Source of the DNA: Megasphaera vaginalis (ex Bordigoni et al. 2020)
GTDB taxonomy: Bacteria; Bacillota; Negativicutes; Veillonellales; Megasphaeraceae
Assembly: GCF_900240295.1 (NCBI RefSeq)
Contig: NZ_OEQB01000001.1
Location: 248,001 to 312,000, forward strand
Length of the DNA: 64,000 bases
Direction: 5' to 3'
Below are positions 1 to 8,133 of this stretch, piece after piece. The translations under genes were made by a program, and so were the position numbers. A model generated the notes under the pieces. That model ran no database searches. It was not told where the DNA came from and saw only the letters and a list, made by a program, of their open reading frames with translations. Positions within the stretch are counted from its first letter, which is position 1. Every line of letters begins with the position of its first letter.

Positions 1-443
1 AAGGCATATACCTCGTCGATGTCATGGCTGCTGATTTGCCTGTTGTACTGGCGGATGAGGCGTCGAATTGCCTTCTCGCTCGTGTCATAGGTGCCGAGTT
101 TCTCGCCCTCGGTCGCATACACACCCACAAGGCAGTTGTCCTCATCGCTCGCATCACCAAATGCCACACGGCATACGCGATGGACGACGATGAGGATGCG
201 TCCAATCTCAGAGGGTGGAAGCGCCTTAAGGATGTCGTACTTTTCCTTGCCCTTCTTGGGCGTAGGGAACTCGCCAGACCCCGGTGGGTCTTCCGGTCCC
301 TTGTTGTAAGTGTTGACCTCGCGGTTGATTTCATCTAGCAGCTCACGCTTTATCGTTGCCTGAGAAGGCGGATTGCCCAAATCGACCTGCTCCAGATAGT
401 CTTCTGTAATCGAGCTGACAAGCTCGTCAAATGTTTGATTCAT
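1..443 (-). CDS. Mobile-element replication-type protein, N-terminal part (runs off the left edge)
   Basis: An open frame of 147 codons begins at ATG 443 (AGGAGG-like stretch upstream in GAAAGGAGGAAATAAGGC) and is still open at base 1. Visible are an acidic N-terminus (DELVSSITEDYLEQ), a Pro/Gly/Lys-rich linker around residues 48-66, then a folded block containing RILIVVHRVCRVAFGD and CLVGVYATEGEKLGTY, followed by an arginine-rich helix with RRLIRQYNRQ. N-terminal domains of this kind precede the catalytic part of phage and plasmid primase-helicases, but the catalytic part lies outside the window, so this function is only suggested. It sits downstream of the excisionase in the same direction, which fits a xis-then-replication module of an integrated element. 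Confidence 0.6.
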   Translation of the reverse strand, partial: MNQTFDELVSSITEDYLEQVDLGNPPSQATIKRELLDEINREVNTYNKGPEDPPGSGEFPTPKKGKEKYDILKALPPSEIGRILIVVHRVCRVAFGDASDEDNCLVGVYATEGEKLGTYDTSEKAIRRLIRQYNRQISSHDIDEVYA

Positions 444-601
444 GCCTTATTTCCTCCTTTCAGGATTTGACTTCTCACTCAACCCATGTAGAGGAAATAC
501 CTTGCATTACCAGCCGTTTTATGGTATCCTTTACACAAGTTGAAGTTGGTTGTCCCATTTGCTTAGCACGGCAGGGGGCAACCTTTTCTTTTTGTCTTAA
601 A

Positions 602-865
602 TCAGGGATTGATGTTGTGTCCGGCAAGGATGTAGTCGCGGAATCTTTCACGTGCGATGAGCTTCTTCTTGCCGCTCATGACAACGAAATCAACCTCTGG
701 CAATTGGATGATGCGCTGCAAGCGTGCGCGCCCGATGTCAAAGAACACCGTCGCCTCGTCCATGGTCATCAAATCCTTATGCGATAGAGCCGCCATCAGA
801 TTTGAATACTCGGAATACGTAAGGTCTCCGAACTTCGTGTGCTTCGTCTTCGTAGCTTTTGACAT
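602..865 (-). CDS. Tn916-type excisionase (Xis-like DNA-binding protein)
   Basis: 87-residue basic protein starting at ATG 865, which has an AGAGAGGAAAT ribosome binding site; a longer frame opens upstream at 907 but has no site. The middle is a winged helix-turn-helix: DEATVFFDIGRARLQRIIQL, then FVVMSGKKKLIARERFRDYI. The second block matches the Tn916 Xis pattern (FVLYVGTKKLVKRKEFEKFI as I recall it). Such proteins bend DNA at attachment sites and direct the integrase toward excision. No integrase is encoded between it and tRNA-Lys, so int must lie beyond the left edge. Followed, after 158 bases without a gene (444-601), by the partial replication-type protein. Recognition is from pattern memory, not a search. 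Confidence 0.75.
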   Translation of the reverse strand: MSKATKTKHTKFGDLTYSEYSNLMAALSHKDLMTMDEATVFFDIGRARLQRIIQLPEVDFVVMSGKKKLIARERFRDYILAGHNINP

Positions 866-1230
866 ATCTATTTCCTCTCTTTCTTGGCAAACAAAAACGG
901 GCGGCAAACCGATAGGATTTCTCCTAAAGGTTCACCGCCCGTTTACCATTCGTGCGATATGAGCGTAGGTCGCTTTTAAGTGCTCCCCAGAACAGAAAAC
1001 AGGGTTGCACAAGTGCGATAACCACTCGTGAACTATTTAATTCTGAGTCAATTATACCAAAAATAAGTCTACTAATCAAGACATTTTAAGCCTGTGAACT
1101 GCTCAAACACAGGCCTGAAAACACCCATTTTCGATAAACCCCAACGCAGGCAAGGCAAGCAAGACAACAGGGCACAGAAAAAGAGGCAGAAAATATTTTT
1201 TGATGGCGCTTCACACCCCGTCCGCACTCA

Positions 1231-1690
1231 TACTGGCACAATTTGGCACAATTAGCTGTGCCAGCCCTACCGCCCTTGTGGCACAAGGGAAAAGGCGAAA
1301 AATGAGGTGCTTTTTCAAAACCCTTGACACAGGGCAATGTGCCGGAGTTTTTCAACGCTATCAAGGCGTCTAGATTCATGGCACAGCTGACACAGCATTT
1401 TTCCAAATCCCTATAGGAAAAAAATTACTAGGCACAGGTAAGAGAGGCGTGTATATATAAAATTTCCTATAGGGAGTTAAATTTAACTGTGCCAGCTGTG
1501 CCACGGGCTTGAATCCCTTGACCATCAACAAAAAGTCTGGCACAGAGTCAAAAACGTTCTGTGCCAACGGTCGATACAATGTATCAAATCCATTGATAAA
1601 CGAGGTGTTATTTTGGCACAGCTAATTGTGCCAAAAATCAAGAACAAACGAAAAACCCACGGACACCCCCGCCTTTTCCCTGTGCCCGGC
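1231..1690. repeat. Cluster of TGGCACA iterons, candidate replication origin of the integrated element
   Basis: Eleven exact copies of TGGCACA or its complement start at 1234, 1244, 1257(c), 1279, 1379, 1488(c), 1497(c), 1538, 1560(c), 1614 and 1627(c), with one-mismatch copies near 1338, 1388, 1430 and 1681. The 21-bp unit at 1243-1263 (inverted TGGCACA pair around ATTAGC) recurs in opposite orientation at 1613-1634. Between them an A/T-rich stretch (1420-1465) is flanked by a 13-bp inverted repeat with core CCTATAGG at 1408-1420 and 1463-1475. Direct and inverted iterons plus an A/T-rich segment is the usual layout of a replicon origin bound by a Rep or primase-helicase protein. No convincing gene lies in 866-1778. 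Confidence 0.65.
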
Positions 1691-1778
1691 TCTTCTTCTT
1701 CGTGTGGCGAGCGGCGCGGCAGCGCCGTGAGGCACACGTTCTGTCTTTTGTTCTTGAAATCCTCCTTTTCCTGCAAAC

Positions 1779-1810
1779 AAAAAAACGAGGGCTGCTATTA
1801 GCAACCCTCG
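1779..1810 (-). terminator. Rho-independent terminator downstream of tRNA-Lys
   Basis: On the minus strand a hairpin with arms CGAGGGTTGCT and AGCAGCCCTCG (one G-T pair) and a 3-base loop is followed by TTTTTTT. It ends transcription leaving tRNA-Lys, or an element transcript arriving from the right. Confidence 0.7.
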
Positions 1811-1826
1811 AATTTATAGACAAGCG

Positions 1827-1857
1827 CGAACTCATTCTTGAAAAAGAATAGAGTTCG
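1827..1857. repeat. Hairpin between tRNA-Lys and its terminator
   Basis: Inverted repeat CGAACTC-ATTCTT with AAGAAT-a-GAGTTCG, 4-base loop, 13 bases from the encoded CCA of tRNA-Lys. No T-run follows on either strand. It could be a tRNA processing hairpin or part of the attachment region of the element; neither can be decided here. Confidence 0.5.
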
Positions 1858-1870
1858 ACGCTTCGCGTTC

Positions 1871-1946
1871 TGGTGGACCATCAGGGGATCGAACCCTGGA
1901 CACCCTGATTAAGAGTCAGGTGCTCTGCCAGCTGAGCTAATGGTCC
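1871..1946 (-). tRNA. tRNA-Lys (anticodon CTT)
   Basis: 76 nt including an encoded CCA. Acceptor arms GGACCAT and ATGGTCC pair fully; D-arm GCTCAGCTGGCAGAGC; anticodon stem CCTGA/TCAGG with loop CTCTTAA giving anticodon CTT; T-arm with GGTTCGATCCC. Its 3' end faces the mobile-element genes at 1-1700. The 3' half of tRNA genes is the classic target of tyrosine integrases, so the right attachment site of the element is probably inside or next to this gene; the matching left copy is outside the window. Confidence 0.95.
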
Positions 1947-1976
1947 GTACGCATGCACTTTTAAGGCACATATGTC

Positions 1977-2005
1977 ATGTTACACTATTTATCGATAAAA
2001 ATCAA
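1977..2005 (-). promoter_or_regulatory. Promoter of tRNA-Lys
   Basis: On the minus strand -35 TTGATT, a 17-base spacer and -10 TAACAT, about 24 bases before the expected start of the tRNA precursor. Confidence 0.6.
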
Positions 2006-2173
2006 GTGCTTTTTATGGCGACTCATCATGAAGTTGCAGGATTACAATACGGATGTTACACCGGCAATAAAAAGAGAAACGTCTTTGCGTTATGCTTTAA
2101 GCGCTAATCAGATCCGGTGCAAAGAAGGCGCCCTTGTGATTAAGTTCTTCCGTACCCATCATGCCAGTCGGCC

Positions 2174-2374
2174 GTGCGAAGCAGGGAAAGAAGAAGATTT
2201 CAAGCTGATCATGACAGGAAAACAAAGCGACCGGAGTATGTTGCCATCTTTATTTCCACGGAATGGACCCGTTTTCTTCAAAAATGGAGCGCCGACCAAA
2301 TCGGCTTGCCGGCCTACCTGTACCGCACAACCTCCGTTCGTTCCGCCGGAACTGCGGTTTCCTTGACAGCCTGA
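2174..2374 (+). CDS. Small protein, possibly DUF3343-like; doubtful or decayed
   Basis: 66 codons from a GTG, ending at TGA 2374. The N-terminal 20 residues are an unlikely run of Arg/Lys. From PEYVAIFISTEWTRFL onward it reads like a small alpha/beta protein, and GLPAYLYRTTSVRSAGTAVS resembles the DUF3343 pattern (hydrophobic strand, G-L-P, then a Ser-Ala-G turn), but the usual CG pair is SAG here. Support: a strong plus-strand terminator follows 65 bases later, and no other plus-strand gene could use it. Against: no clear ribosome binding site, and the likely N-terminus is out of frame, so this may be a remnant. The rest of 1950-2430 shows nothing else. Confidence 0.3.
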   Translation: MRSRERRRFQADHDRKTKRPEYVAIFISTEWTRFLQKWSADQIGLPAYLYRTTSVRSAGTAVSLTA

Positions 2375-2438
2375 TGGGGAATTCATCACAGTGAAATTGG
2401 CCGTATTGTCAATGATAAAGAAAGAAAAGTACCAGAAA

Positions 2439-2485
2439 GCCTGCAACGGCACGAGTGAATACCTCCGTACCGTTGCAGGCTTTTT
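2439..2485 (+). terminator. Rho-independent terminator
   Basis: Perfect 11-bp stem GCCTGCAACGG/CCGTTGCAGGC around a 20-base loop, followed by TTTTT on the plus strand. It implies a plus-strand transcript through 2170-2440. Confidence 0.8.
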
Positions 2486-2500
2486 GGTAAAAAAAAGCAG

Positions 2501-2532
2501 AAAAGGGCCGCCACAGATGTGGCGGCCCTTTT
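2501..2532. terminator. Bidirectional terminator between the plus-strand transcript and tRNA-Ala
   Basis: Perfect 15-bp inverted repeat with arms AAAAGGGCCGCCACA and its complement, loop of 2 bases, T-runs on both strands. It starts 3 bases beyond the encoded CCA of tRNA-Ala and would end that transcript. Confidence 0.85.
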
Positions 2533-2534
2533 AT

Positions 2535-2610
2535 TGGTGGAGATGAAGAGGCTTGAACTCTCGACCTCACGGATGCGAACCGTACGCTCTCCCAACTGAG
2601 CTACATCCCC
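2535..2610 (-). tRNA. tRNA-Ala (anticodon CGC)
   Basis: 76 nt with encoded CCA. Acceptor GGGGATG pairs with CATCTCC and contains the G3-U70 wobble that identifies alanine tRNAs. Anticodon stem TACGG/CCGTG, loop TTCGCAT, anticodon CGC. T-arm carries GTTCAAGCC. Confidence 0.93.
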
Positions 2611-2626
2611 AAGACCTTACTATGTA

Positions 2627-2655
2627 ATGATAAAACTTTTGAGGAAAAATTTCAA
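2627..2655 (-). promoter_or_regulatory. Promoter of tRNA-Ala
   Basis: Minus-strand -35 TTGAAA, spacer of 17, -10 TATCAT, ending 16 bases before the mature 5' end. Confidence 0.65.
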
Positions 2656-2721
2656 TGGTATTATTTAATTTTTTTGCCGATTTTTGTAGGATTACCATAC
2701 ATATCGCATGTTACACGACAG

Positions 2722-2774
2722 CAAAAGAGAGTCTTCTTCGTGTCATGCTTTCACGTGCTACAAAAAAGACTCTC
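2722..2774 (-). terminator. Terminator of the pheST operon
   Basis: Minus-strand stem GAGAGTCTT/AAGACTCTC with a 30-base loop, then TTTTGC. Located 26 bases after the pheT stop; the stretch 2656-2720 shows nothing else. Confidence 0.65.
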
Positions 2775-2799
2775 CTCTATAGGTTAACGAATCCAAGTT

Positions 2800-5226
2800 T
2801 TATCGTAATTCGCAATGAAGCGTATCTTTAAGCTTTTTCAAGATACTGTCAATCGAAGACTGAATATCGCCATCAGCCAAGGTACCCTCGCCGGATCGGA
2901 ACACCAGAGAATAAGCCAAACTCTTAAATCCTTCAGGAACCTGTTTTCCCTGATATAAATCAAACAGACGGACATCTTCCAAATAAATTCCGCCATATTC
3001 TCGGATAATCCCCAAAATCCGGGCATTGTCGATTTCCAACGGCGCCAAAAAGGCTAAATCACGGCTGATTGCCGGAAATCTGGCAACCTTATGGTATGCA
3101 GGGACAAAGTTGACGTGTGGCAATAACGCCTCGACGTCCATTTCAAAAATATAGACAGGGCCTTCAATGTCATAACCGTCGATAGCAGAAGGATGAAGCT
3201 CGCCAAATTGGCAAAGAATCTTGCCGTCTTTAACGAATCTGGCAGCCTTGCCCGGATGGAGCGGCGCAAAATCGGAAGTTTCCAACTCCGCTTCGATTTC
3301 CAGACCGCTAAGAACGGCTTCGACCAGTCCCTTGAGGTCATAAAAATCATAATCTACCGCCTGATCAGGCCAAGCCGCGCCGCGCCGCTGCCCATACAGA
3401 AGGCCGGCAACATGCATTGACTCACGCGGCAATTCCGTAACGGGAAGCTGCTTGGGTGTATAGACTGCCGCTATTTCATAAATTCCGACCGATTGGTTTT
3501 TTACCGCCTGATTACGGACAAGCACATCCATCAACGACGGAATCAGCGTCGTACGCATCAACGGAAATTCTTCTGTAATCGGATTTAGAATAGGAACGGC
3601 TCGATAGAGCGGATCATTTTCCGGAAATTGTAATTTTCGAAGCGAATCGCTGTTCATAAAACTGAAGGTCACCGTTTCATTTAACCCGCTGCCGCTCAGA
3701 ATCGATGATATTTTTTCGCAAATGCAGTGCCGATAGCCTTCCTGCCCTTCCGACACATTACTCAGAGGACGTGTGGACGGAATATTTTCATAACCGAAAA
3801 TACGAGCTACCTCTTCGGCTATGTCGGGCATCTCCGTACAATCCCCCCGCCAGGACGGCACAACAGCCGTCAAAACGGCGCCGTCCTGTGCGATGCCGAA
3901 GCCCAATGTCTGCAAGATCGCAATCATTCGTTCGGCAGGAATTTCGGTTCCCAAGAACCGATTTACTGCCGCCGCCGTAAATTTGATGTGCTGCACCTTT
4001 TGCGGCTGCGGATATATATCGACGATCCCCTGCGCTACGTCACAGGCCGACATTTGCTGCAAAAGCTGCGCGGCTCTGTCCAGCGAACGCAGGCAGCCTT
4101 CGGCATCGAGACCGCGTTCGAAACGAGCCGACGCTTCCGAACGAAGCCCAAGGGCACGACCGGTCTTGCGGATACTGGAGCCTTTGAAGGAAGCGCATTC
4201 CAAGATGACCGTCCGCGTATCTTCCGTAACTTCCGAATTAATTCCCCCCATAACACCGGCTACACAGCAGGCTTTTTTCGGATCGGCAATGACGAGCATA
4301 GCGTCCGTCAAGGTCCGTTCAACTCCGTCGAGTGTTTTCAGACTTTCTCCCCGAGCGGCACGGCGGGCAATAAGATGATGTTCATCTACGTGATCATAGT
4401 CATAAGCGTGCAACGGAATTCCCAACTCGATCATGACATAATTCGTAACATCGACGACGTTGTTAATCGGACGAACGCCGGACTTACGTAACCGTTGCTG
4501 CATCCAAAGCGGGGAAGGCCCGACCCGGACATGCGTCAAAAGACGTGCCGCATACCGCGTGCACAAATCCTCGTCTTCAATGGAAACGGTTACTTTGCCG
4601 TTAATCGGCTCTTCACTCTCCGCAACGGTAATTTCCGGAAACATCGCTTTCTGTTGACTGAGCACCGCAAATTCACGGCTCAATCCGATCATACTGAAAC
4701 AATCGGCGCGATTCGGCGTCAGCTCATATTCATAAACGGTATCCCGTAACTGCAAATAGTCGAGAGCATCGACACCGATCGGCGTATCTTGCGGTAAAAT
4801 CCAAATTCCTTCCCGCTCTTCCGGAAGCAGCAAACCGTCCTCCAGTCCCAGCTCATGAGCGGAACAGAGCATGCCTTCCGATACTTCTCCGCGCAACTTC
4901 GACTTCTTGATCGTAACGCCGCCGGGCAATTTGGCTCCATGCACGGCAACAGGGACGATCTGCCCTTCACGGACATTTTTAGCGCCTGTAACGATCGTCA
5001 ATCTGCGATCTCCCAGATCGAGCGTACAAATGACCAATTTATCGGCATTAGGATGGTTGACGATGTTGAGGATTTTGCCGGTATAAACATGCTGGATATC
5101 ATTGCCCCAATATTCCACCTGTTCCACAGGAATGCCGGCCATCGTAAGAACGTCGGCAAATTCCTGCGGGTCTCTTTCCATATCGACAGCGACATAATCC
5201 TGCATCCATTGTAAAGAACTTTTCAT
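2800..5226 (-). CDS. pheT: Phenylalanine--tRNA ligase beta subunit
   Basis: 808 residues, the normal length for bacterial PheT. Order of domains: N-terminal B1 with MKSSLQWMQDYV, the EMAP/tRNA-binding domain (about 40-150, ILNIVNHPNADKLVICTLDL), B3/B4 editing region, B5 DNA-binding-like domain (about 400-470), and the C-terminal FDX-ACB anticodon domain (about 710-808, FPAISRDLAFLAPLEIDNA). It forms the alpha2-beta2 enzyme with PheS, edits mischarged Tyr-tRNA and charges tRNA-Phe in the cytoplasm. ATG 5226 follows CTAGGAGGTATACACG, a strong ribosome binding site. Lies 12 bases behind pheS and shares its T-box control. Confidence 0.97.
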   Translation of the reverse strand: MKSSLQWMQDYVAVDMERDPQEFADVLTMAGIPVEQVEYWGNDIQHVYTGKILNIVNHPNADKLVICTLDLGDRRLTIVTGAKNVREGQIVPVAVHGAKLPGGVTIKKSKLRGEVSEGMLCSAHELGLEDGLLLPEEREGIWILPQDTPIGVDALDYLQLRDTVYEYELTPNRADCFSMIGLSREFAVLSQQKAMFPEITVAESEEPINGKVTVSIEDEDLCTRYAARLLTHVRVGPSPLWMQQRLRKSGVRPINNVVDVTNYVMIELGIPLHAYDYDHVDEHHLIARRAARGESLKTLDGVERTLTDAMLVIADPKKACCVAGVMGGINSEVTEDTRTVILECASFKGSSIRKTGRALGLRSEASARFERGLDAEGCLRSLDRAAQLLQQMSACDVAQGIVDIYPQPQKVQHIKFTAAAVNRFLGTEIPAERMIAILQTLGFGIAQDGAVLTAVVPSWRGDCTEMPDIAEEVARIFGYENIPSTRPLSNVSEGQEGYRHCICEKISSILSGSGLNETVTFSFMNSDSLRKLQFPENDPLYRAVPILNPITEEFPLMRTTLIPSLMDVLVRNQAVKNQSVGIYEIAAVYTPKQLPVTELPRESMHVAGLLYGQRRGAAWPDQAVDYDFYDLKGLVEAVLSGLEIEAELETSDFAPLHPGKAARFVKDGKILCQFGELHPSAIDGYDIEGPVYIFEMDVEALLPHVNFVPAYHKVARFPAISRDLAFLAPLEIDNARILGIIREYGGIYLEDVRLFDLYQGKQVPEGFKSLAYSLVFRSGEGTLADGDIQSSIDSILKKLKDTLHCELR

Positions 5227-5238
5227 CGTGTATACCTC

Positions 5239-6264
5239 CTAGAACTGGTTTAAGAACCGCATATCATCTTCGTAGAACAATCGCAAGTCGTCAATCCCGT
5301 ACTTCAGCATGGCGATACGTTCGACACCCATCCCGAAGGCAAACCCCGTGACTTTTTCAGGGTCATACCCGTTAAGACGGAGAACATTGGGATGGACCAT
5401 GCCGCAGCCGAGTATTTCCAGCCAACCGGTGTGTGAGCAAACGCGACAACCTTTGCCGCCGCACATGACACAGGAAATATCCACTTCGGCACTCGGTTCC
5501 GTAAAAGGGAAAAAACTGGCGCGGAAACGGACTTTCGTCTGGGACCCGAAAATTTCACGCAAAAAATCTTCCAGCATTCCCTTCAGATCGGAAAAGCGTA
5601 TATTTTCATCGACGATCAATCCTTCCATCTGATGAAAGACGGGTGAATGCGTTGCATCGTAGTCCCAGCGATAGACCTTGCCGGGCACGATCACCTTGAC
5701 GGGCTCATTCGGCCGATGTGCCTGCAAAGTACGCGCCTGCATCGGCGACGTGTGCGTACGCAACAGAATTTTATCCGTAATGTACATGGAGTCCTGCATA
5801 TCGCGAGCCGGATGGTCGTCAGGGAAATTCAGACATTGGAAATTATAATAGTCGTCTTCGATTTCCGGTCCTTCGACAATGGAAAAGCCCATCTGCAAAA
5901 ATGCCTTTTCCATCAGCCGCTTCGTGCTGTGCAGCGGGTGCTCATGCCCCATAACCGGTCTTCTGCCGGGCAAGGTAATATCGATTTTTTCAGAACGAAG
6001 CCGTTCAGCCAAGGCCTTCTCTTTTACTTCTTCCGTCTTTTTTCTCAATTCTTCTTCGATCAGTCCCCGCGCCGTATTGACAAGTTGACCGACTTTCGGA
6101 CGCTCTTCCGGAGACAACGTCTTCAATTCTTTCATAATTGACGTCAATTCCCCCTTTTTCCCCAGATACCGGACGCGGATATCCTGTACGTCCTGCAGCG
6201 TCGTCGTTTTTGCCAATTGTTCCGCTACTGCACTCTTAATTGCTTCGATCTGTTCATTGATCAT
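5239..6264 (-). CDS. pheS: Phenylalanine--tRNA ligase alpha subunit
   Basis: 341 residues. N-terminal coiled coil (1-90), then the class II catalytic core: motif 2 region with [19 protein letters not shown], motif 3 [20 protein letters not shown] near the C-terminus, and a Cys cluster [14 protein letters not shown] typical of PheS from Firmicutes. It carries the active site for phenylalanyl-adenylate formation and binds PheT. First gene of the pheST operon; the leader directly upstream is a T-box. Start ATG 6264 follows GAGGAGGGCATATC. Confidence 0.97.
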   Translation of the reverse strand: MINEQIEAIKSAVAEQLAKTTTLQDVQDIRVRYLGKKGELTSIMKELKTLSPEERPKVGQLVNTARGLIEEELRKKTEEVKEKALAERLRSEKIDITLPGRRPVMGHEHPLHSTKRLMEKAFLQMGFSIVEGPEIEDDYYNFQCLNFPDDHPARDMQDSMYITDKILLRTHTSPMQARTLQAHRPNEPVKVIVPGKVYRWDYDATHSPVFHQMEGLIVDENIRFSDLKGMLEDFLREIFGSQTKVRFRASFFPFTEPSAEVDISCVMCGGKGCRVCSHTGWLEILGCGMVHPNVLRLNGYDPEKVTGFAFGMGVERIAMLKYGIDDLRLFYEDDMRFLNQF

Positions 6265-6278
6265 GATATGCCCTCCTC

Positions 6279-6515
6279 AAAAAAAACAGACTTTCACCCC
6301 TAAAGGGGCGAAAGTCTCGTCTCGCGGTACCACCCTAATTACTTCTCCAGTATTCTGTAACGGGAACTCCCGCCTTGCCTACTCCGTTCAGCAAGAAACT
6401 CGGAAGTGAACGCATATGCTCTTCACTGCGGCCCTCTCAATAGGAAGCAGCCGTTCCCTGTAAGCGAAGATAACGCTATGCTCTCTTCTTCATCGTCAAT
6501 TTACATTGTCTCTTT
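6279..6515 (-). promoter_or_regulatory. T-box leader controlling pheST
   Basis: The minus strand carries the T-box signature GGGTGGTACCGCG (6321-6336 region) followed by a terminator hairpin GACTTTCGCCCC/GGGGTGAAAGTC with TTTTTTTT. The 5' end has the GATGAAGAAGAGAGCA motif of stem I. Uncharged tRNA-Phe should bind and prevent termination. A UUC specifier could not be fixed by eye, since UUC occurs more than once in stem I. The leader starts directly after the acyl-CoA dehydrogenase stop, so its promoter must overlap the end of that gene. Confidence 0.92.
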
Positions 6516-6517
6516 TA

Positions 6518-7657
6518 TCAGTATAAGGTCTTATTCGCTATAACTAATCGCTGAATCTGATTCGTGCCTTCATAGATCTGCATGATCTTGGCGTCACGCA
6601 TATATTTTTCGACAGGATATTCTTTCATATATCCGTAGCCGCCCATGACCTGAACGGCATTGGTCGTCACTTCCATAGCCACATCGGAAGCATTGCATTT
6701 GGCGATAGCCGCTTCACGGCTGAAGTCCAGCCCCTGATCTTTCATCCAGCAGGCACGCTGCACAAGAAGACGGGCGCCTTCCACCTTCATCGCCATATCG
6801 GCAATCATCGCCTGTACCATTTCAAAGGACGCAATAGGTTTGCCGAACTGAACACGCACCTTAGCATATTCACTACAGGCGCGAAAAGCCGCTTCAGCAA
6901 TTCCGACAGACACAGAGCCGACAAAAGGACGAGCCGCATCCAGCGTATTCATGGCAATACGGAATCCCTGCCCTTCACGGCCCAGACGATCTTCCAACGG
7001 CACAAAGCAATCCTGGAAAATCAGCTCCGTCGTATTCGAAGCGCGGATCCCCATCTTATTTTCCGCTTTACCGACAGTAAAACCGGGCGTGCCCTTGCGA
7101 ACGATAAAGGCTGTCAAGCCGCGAATACCGCCGCCTTTGCGCGTATTGGCGAAAACGACAAAAACCTCCGCCAAGGCGCCATTAGTAATAAAGCACTTCG
7201 TTCCGTTCAAAACATATCCTTTGCCGTCCTTTGTCTTGACAGCCTGTGTCGATACGGACCCGGCGTCGGAACCGGTCCCCGGTTCGGTCAGGGCAAACGC
7301 CGCCAGATTATCTTCGTTGATAATATCGAAATATCGTTTCTTCTGATCATCATTACCGGCGATAATAACCGGATACGACGCCAATGCATTGGCGGCAACG
7401 GTCGTCGCCACACCGGCACAACCTTTCCCCAGTTCCTCGTAAATCGCGGCAATGGTAACGGCATCAAGTCCGGCACCGCCGAATTCTTCAGGAATCGCTA
7501 CTCCCAGCAAACCTTGCGCGGCGAGCTTATCCAGCAAGCCGTCGTGCAGTTTTTCCTTCTCATCCATTTCGGCCGCATAGGGAACAATCTCTTTTTCCAC
7601 CAAATCGCGAACTACCCTGATAATTTCCTTTTGTTCGTCGTTAAAAGCAAAGTCCAT
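6518..7657 (-). CDS. Acyl-CoA dehydrogenase, short-chain (butyryl-CoA type)
   Basis: 379 residues from ATG 7657 (a TTG at 7669 is possible but sits on top of the GGAAGG site). FAD-dependent oxidation of acyl-CoA to enoyl-CoA, or the reverse in butyrate formation. Signature 1 ALTEPGTGSDAGS and signature 2 QVMGGYGYMKEYPVEKYMRD are intact; the catalytic Glu is in MQIYEGTNQIQ. Substrate is assumed from similarity to short-chain enzymes. It differs clearly from the characterised M. elsdenii butyryl-CoA dehydrogenase as I remember it, so it is likely a paralogue. No etfAB genes accompany it; instead two hotdog thioesterases lie upstream in the same direction. Confidence 0.92.
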   Translation of the reverse strand: MDFAFNDEQKEIIRVVRDLVEKEIVPYAAEMDEKEKLHDGLLDKLAAQGLLGVAIPEEFGGAGLDAVTIAAIYEELGKGCAGVATTVAANALASYPVIIAGNDDQKKRYFDIINEDNLAAFALTEPGTGSDAGSVSTQAVKTKDGKGYVLNGTKCFITNGALAEVFVVFANTRKGGGIRGLTAFIVRKGTPGFTVGKAENKMGIRASNTTELIFQDCFVPLEDRLGREGQGFRIAMNTLDAARPFVGSVSVGIAEAAFRACSEYAKVRVQFGKPIASFEMVQAMIADMAMKVEGARLLVQRACWMKDQGLDFSREAAIAKCNASDVAMEVTTNAVQVMGGYGYMKEYPVEKYMRDAKIMQIYEGTNQIQRLVIANKTLY

Positions 7658-7684
7658 CCTTGATTCCAACCTTCCGTTACGTAA

Positions 7685-8128
7685 TTACATTTTCTTTAAA
7701 ATGTAGAAAGATGAGCGGCCTTTGACAATAATTTTGCCATCTTCGTCAAAAAACTCACATTCGGCAACGATTGTCTGACCGCCATGATGTACTACCTGGC
7801 CGACGCCGACTATTTTTGAACCGTCCTTGACGCTGCGAACATAATTCATGTTGATTTCCAGCGTCGTGACCTGGTACCCCAGCGTACGACTGGCCATCCC
7901 CATCAACGTATCACAAAAAGCCGCCAACACGCCGCCTGAAGCGATCCCCCGATAGTTGCACAAATTATGGGTTATATTAAAACCCAAACGCACCCAACCT
8001 TCATCGATATCCAGAATTTCACAAGGAAAATTCTTAAAGTAAGGCACCTTTTTATAGACGCCTTCATAAATATTCTGGACACGCCGTTTCCAGTCATCAT
8101 TATGCGCATGAGCATGCACATTAGTCAT
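7685..8128 (-). CDS. PaaI-type hotdog thioesterase
   Basis: 147 residues starting at ATG 8128, preceded by GGGAAGGGAG. Hotdog fold pattern: long helix region around YRGIASGGVLAAFCDTLMG (Asn/His-Gly-Gly turn followed by the Asp that activates water), then strands LEINMNYVRSV and IVAECEFFDEDGKIIVKGR. Probably hydrolyses an acyl-CoA. It forms a tandem pair with the next thioesterase (5-base gap) and runs into the acyl-CoA dehydrogenase, so the three may act on the same acyl-CoA pool. The His-rich N-terminus (HAHAHND) is unusual. Exact substrate unknown. Confidence 0.85.
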   Translation of the reverse strand: MTNVHAHAHNDDWKRRVQNIYEGVYKKVPYFKNFPCEILDIDEGWVRLGFNITHNLCNYRGIASGGVLAAFCDTLMGMASRTLGYQVTTLEINMNYVRSVKDGSKIVGVGQVVHHGGQTIVAECEFFDEDGKIIVKGRSSFYILKKM

Positions 8129-8133
8129 CGGCG

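Noticed and set aside
1086-1406. Cys-rich minus-strand frame in the iteron region
   Set aside because: Most of its length is iterons read as codons; no ribosome site and no recognisable domain.
3727-4491. Long plus-strand frame of 254 codons inside pheT
   Set aside because: It mirrors pheT on the other strand; composition and lack of a ribosome site mark it as a shadow.
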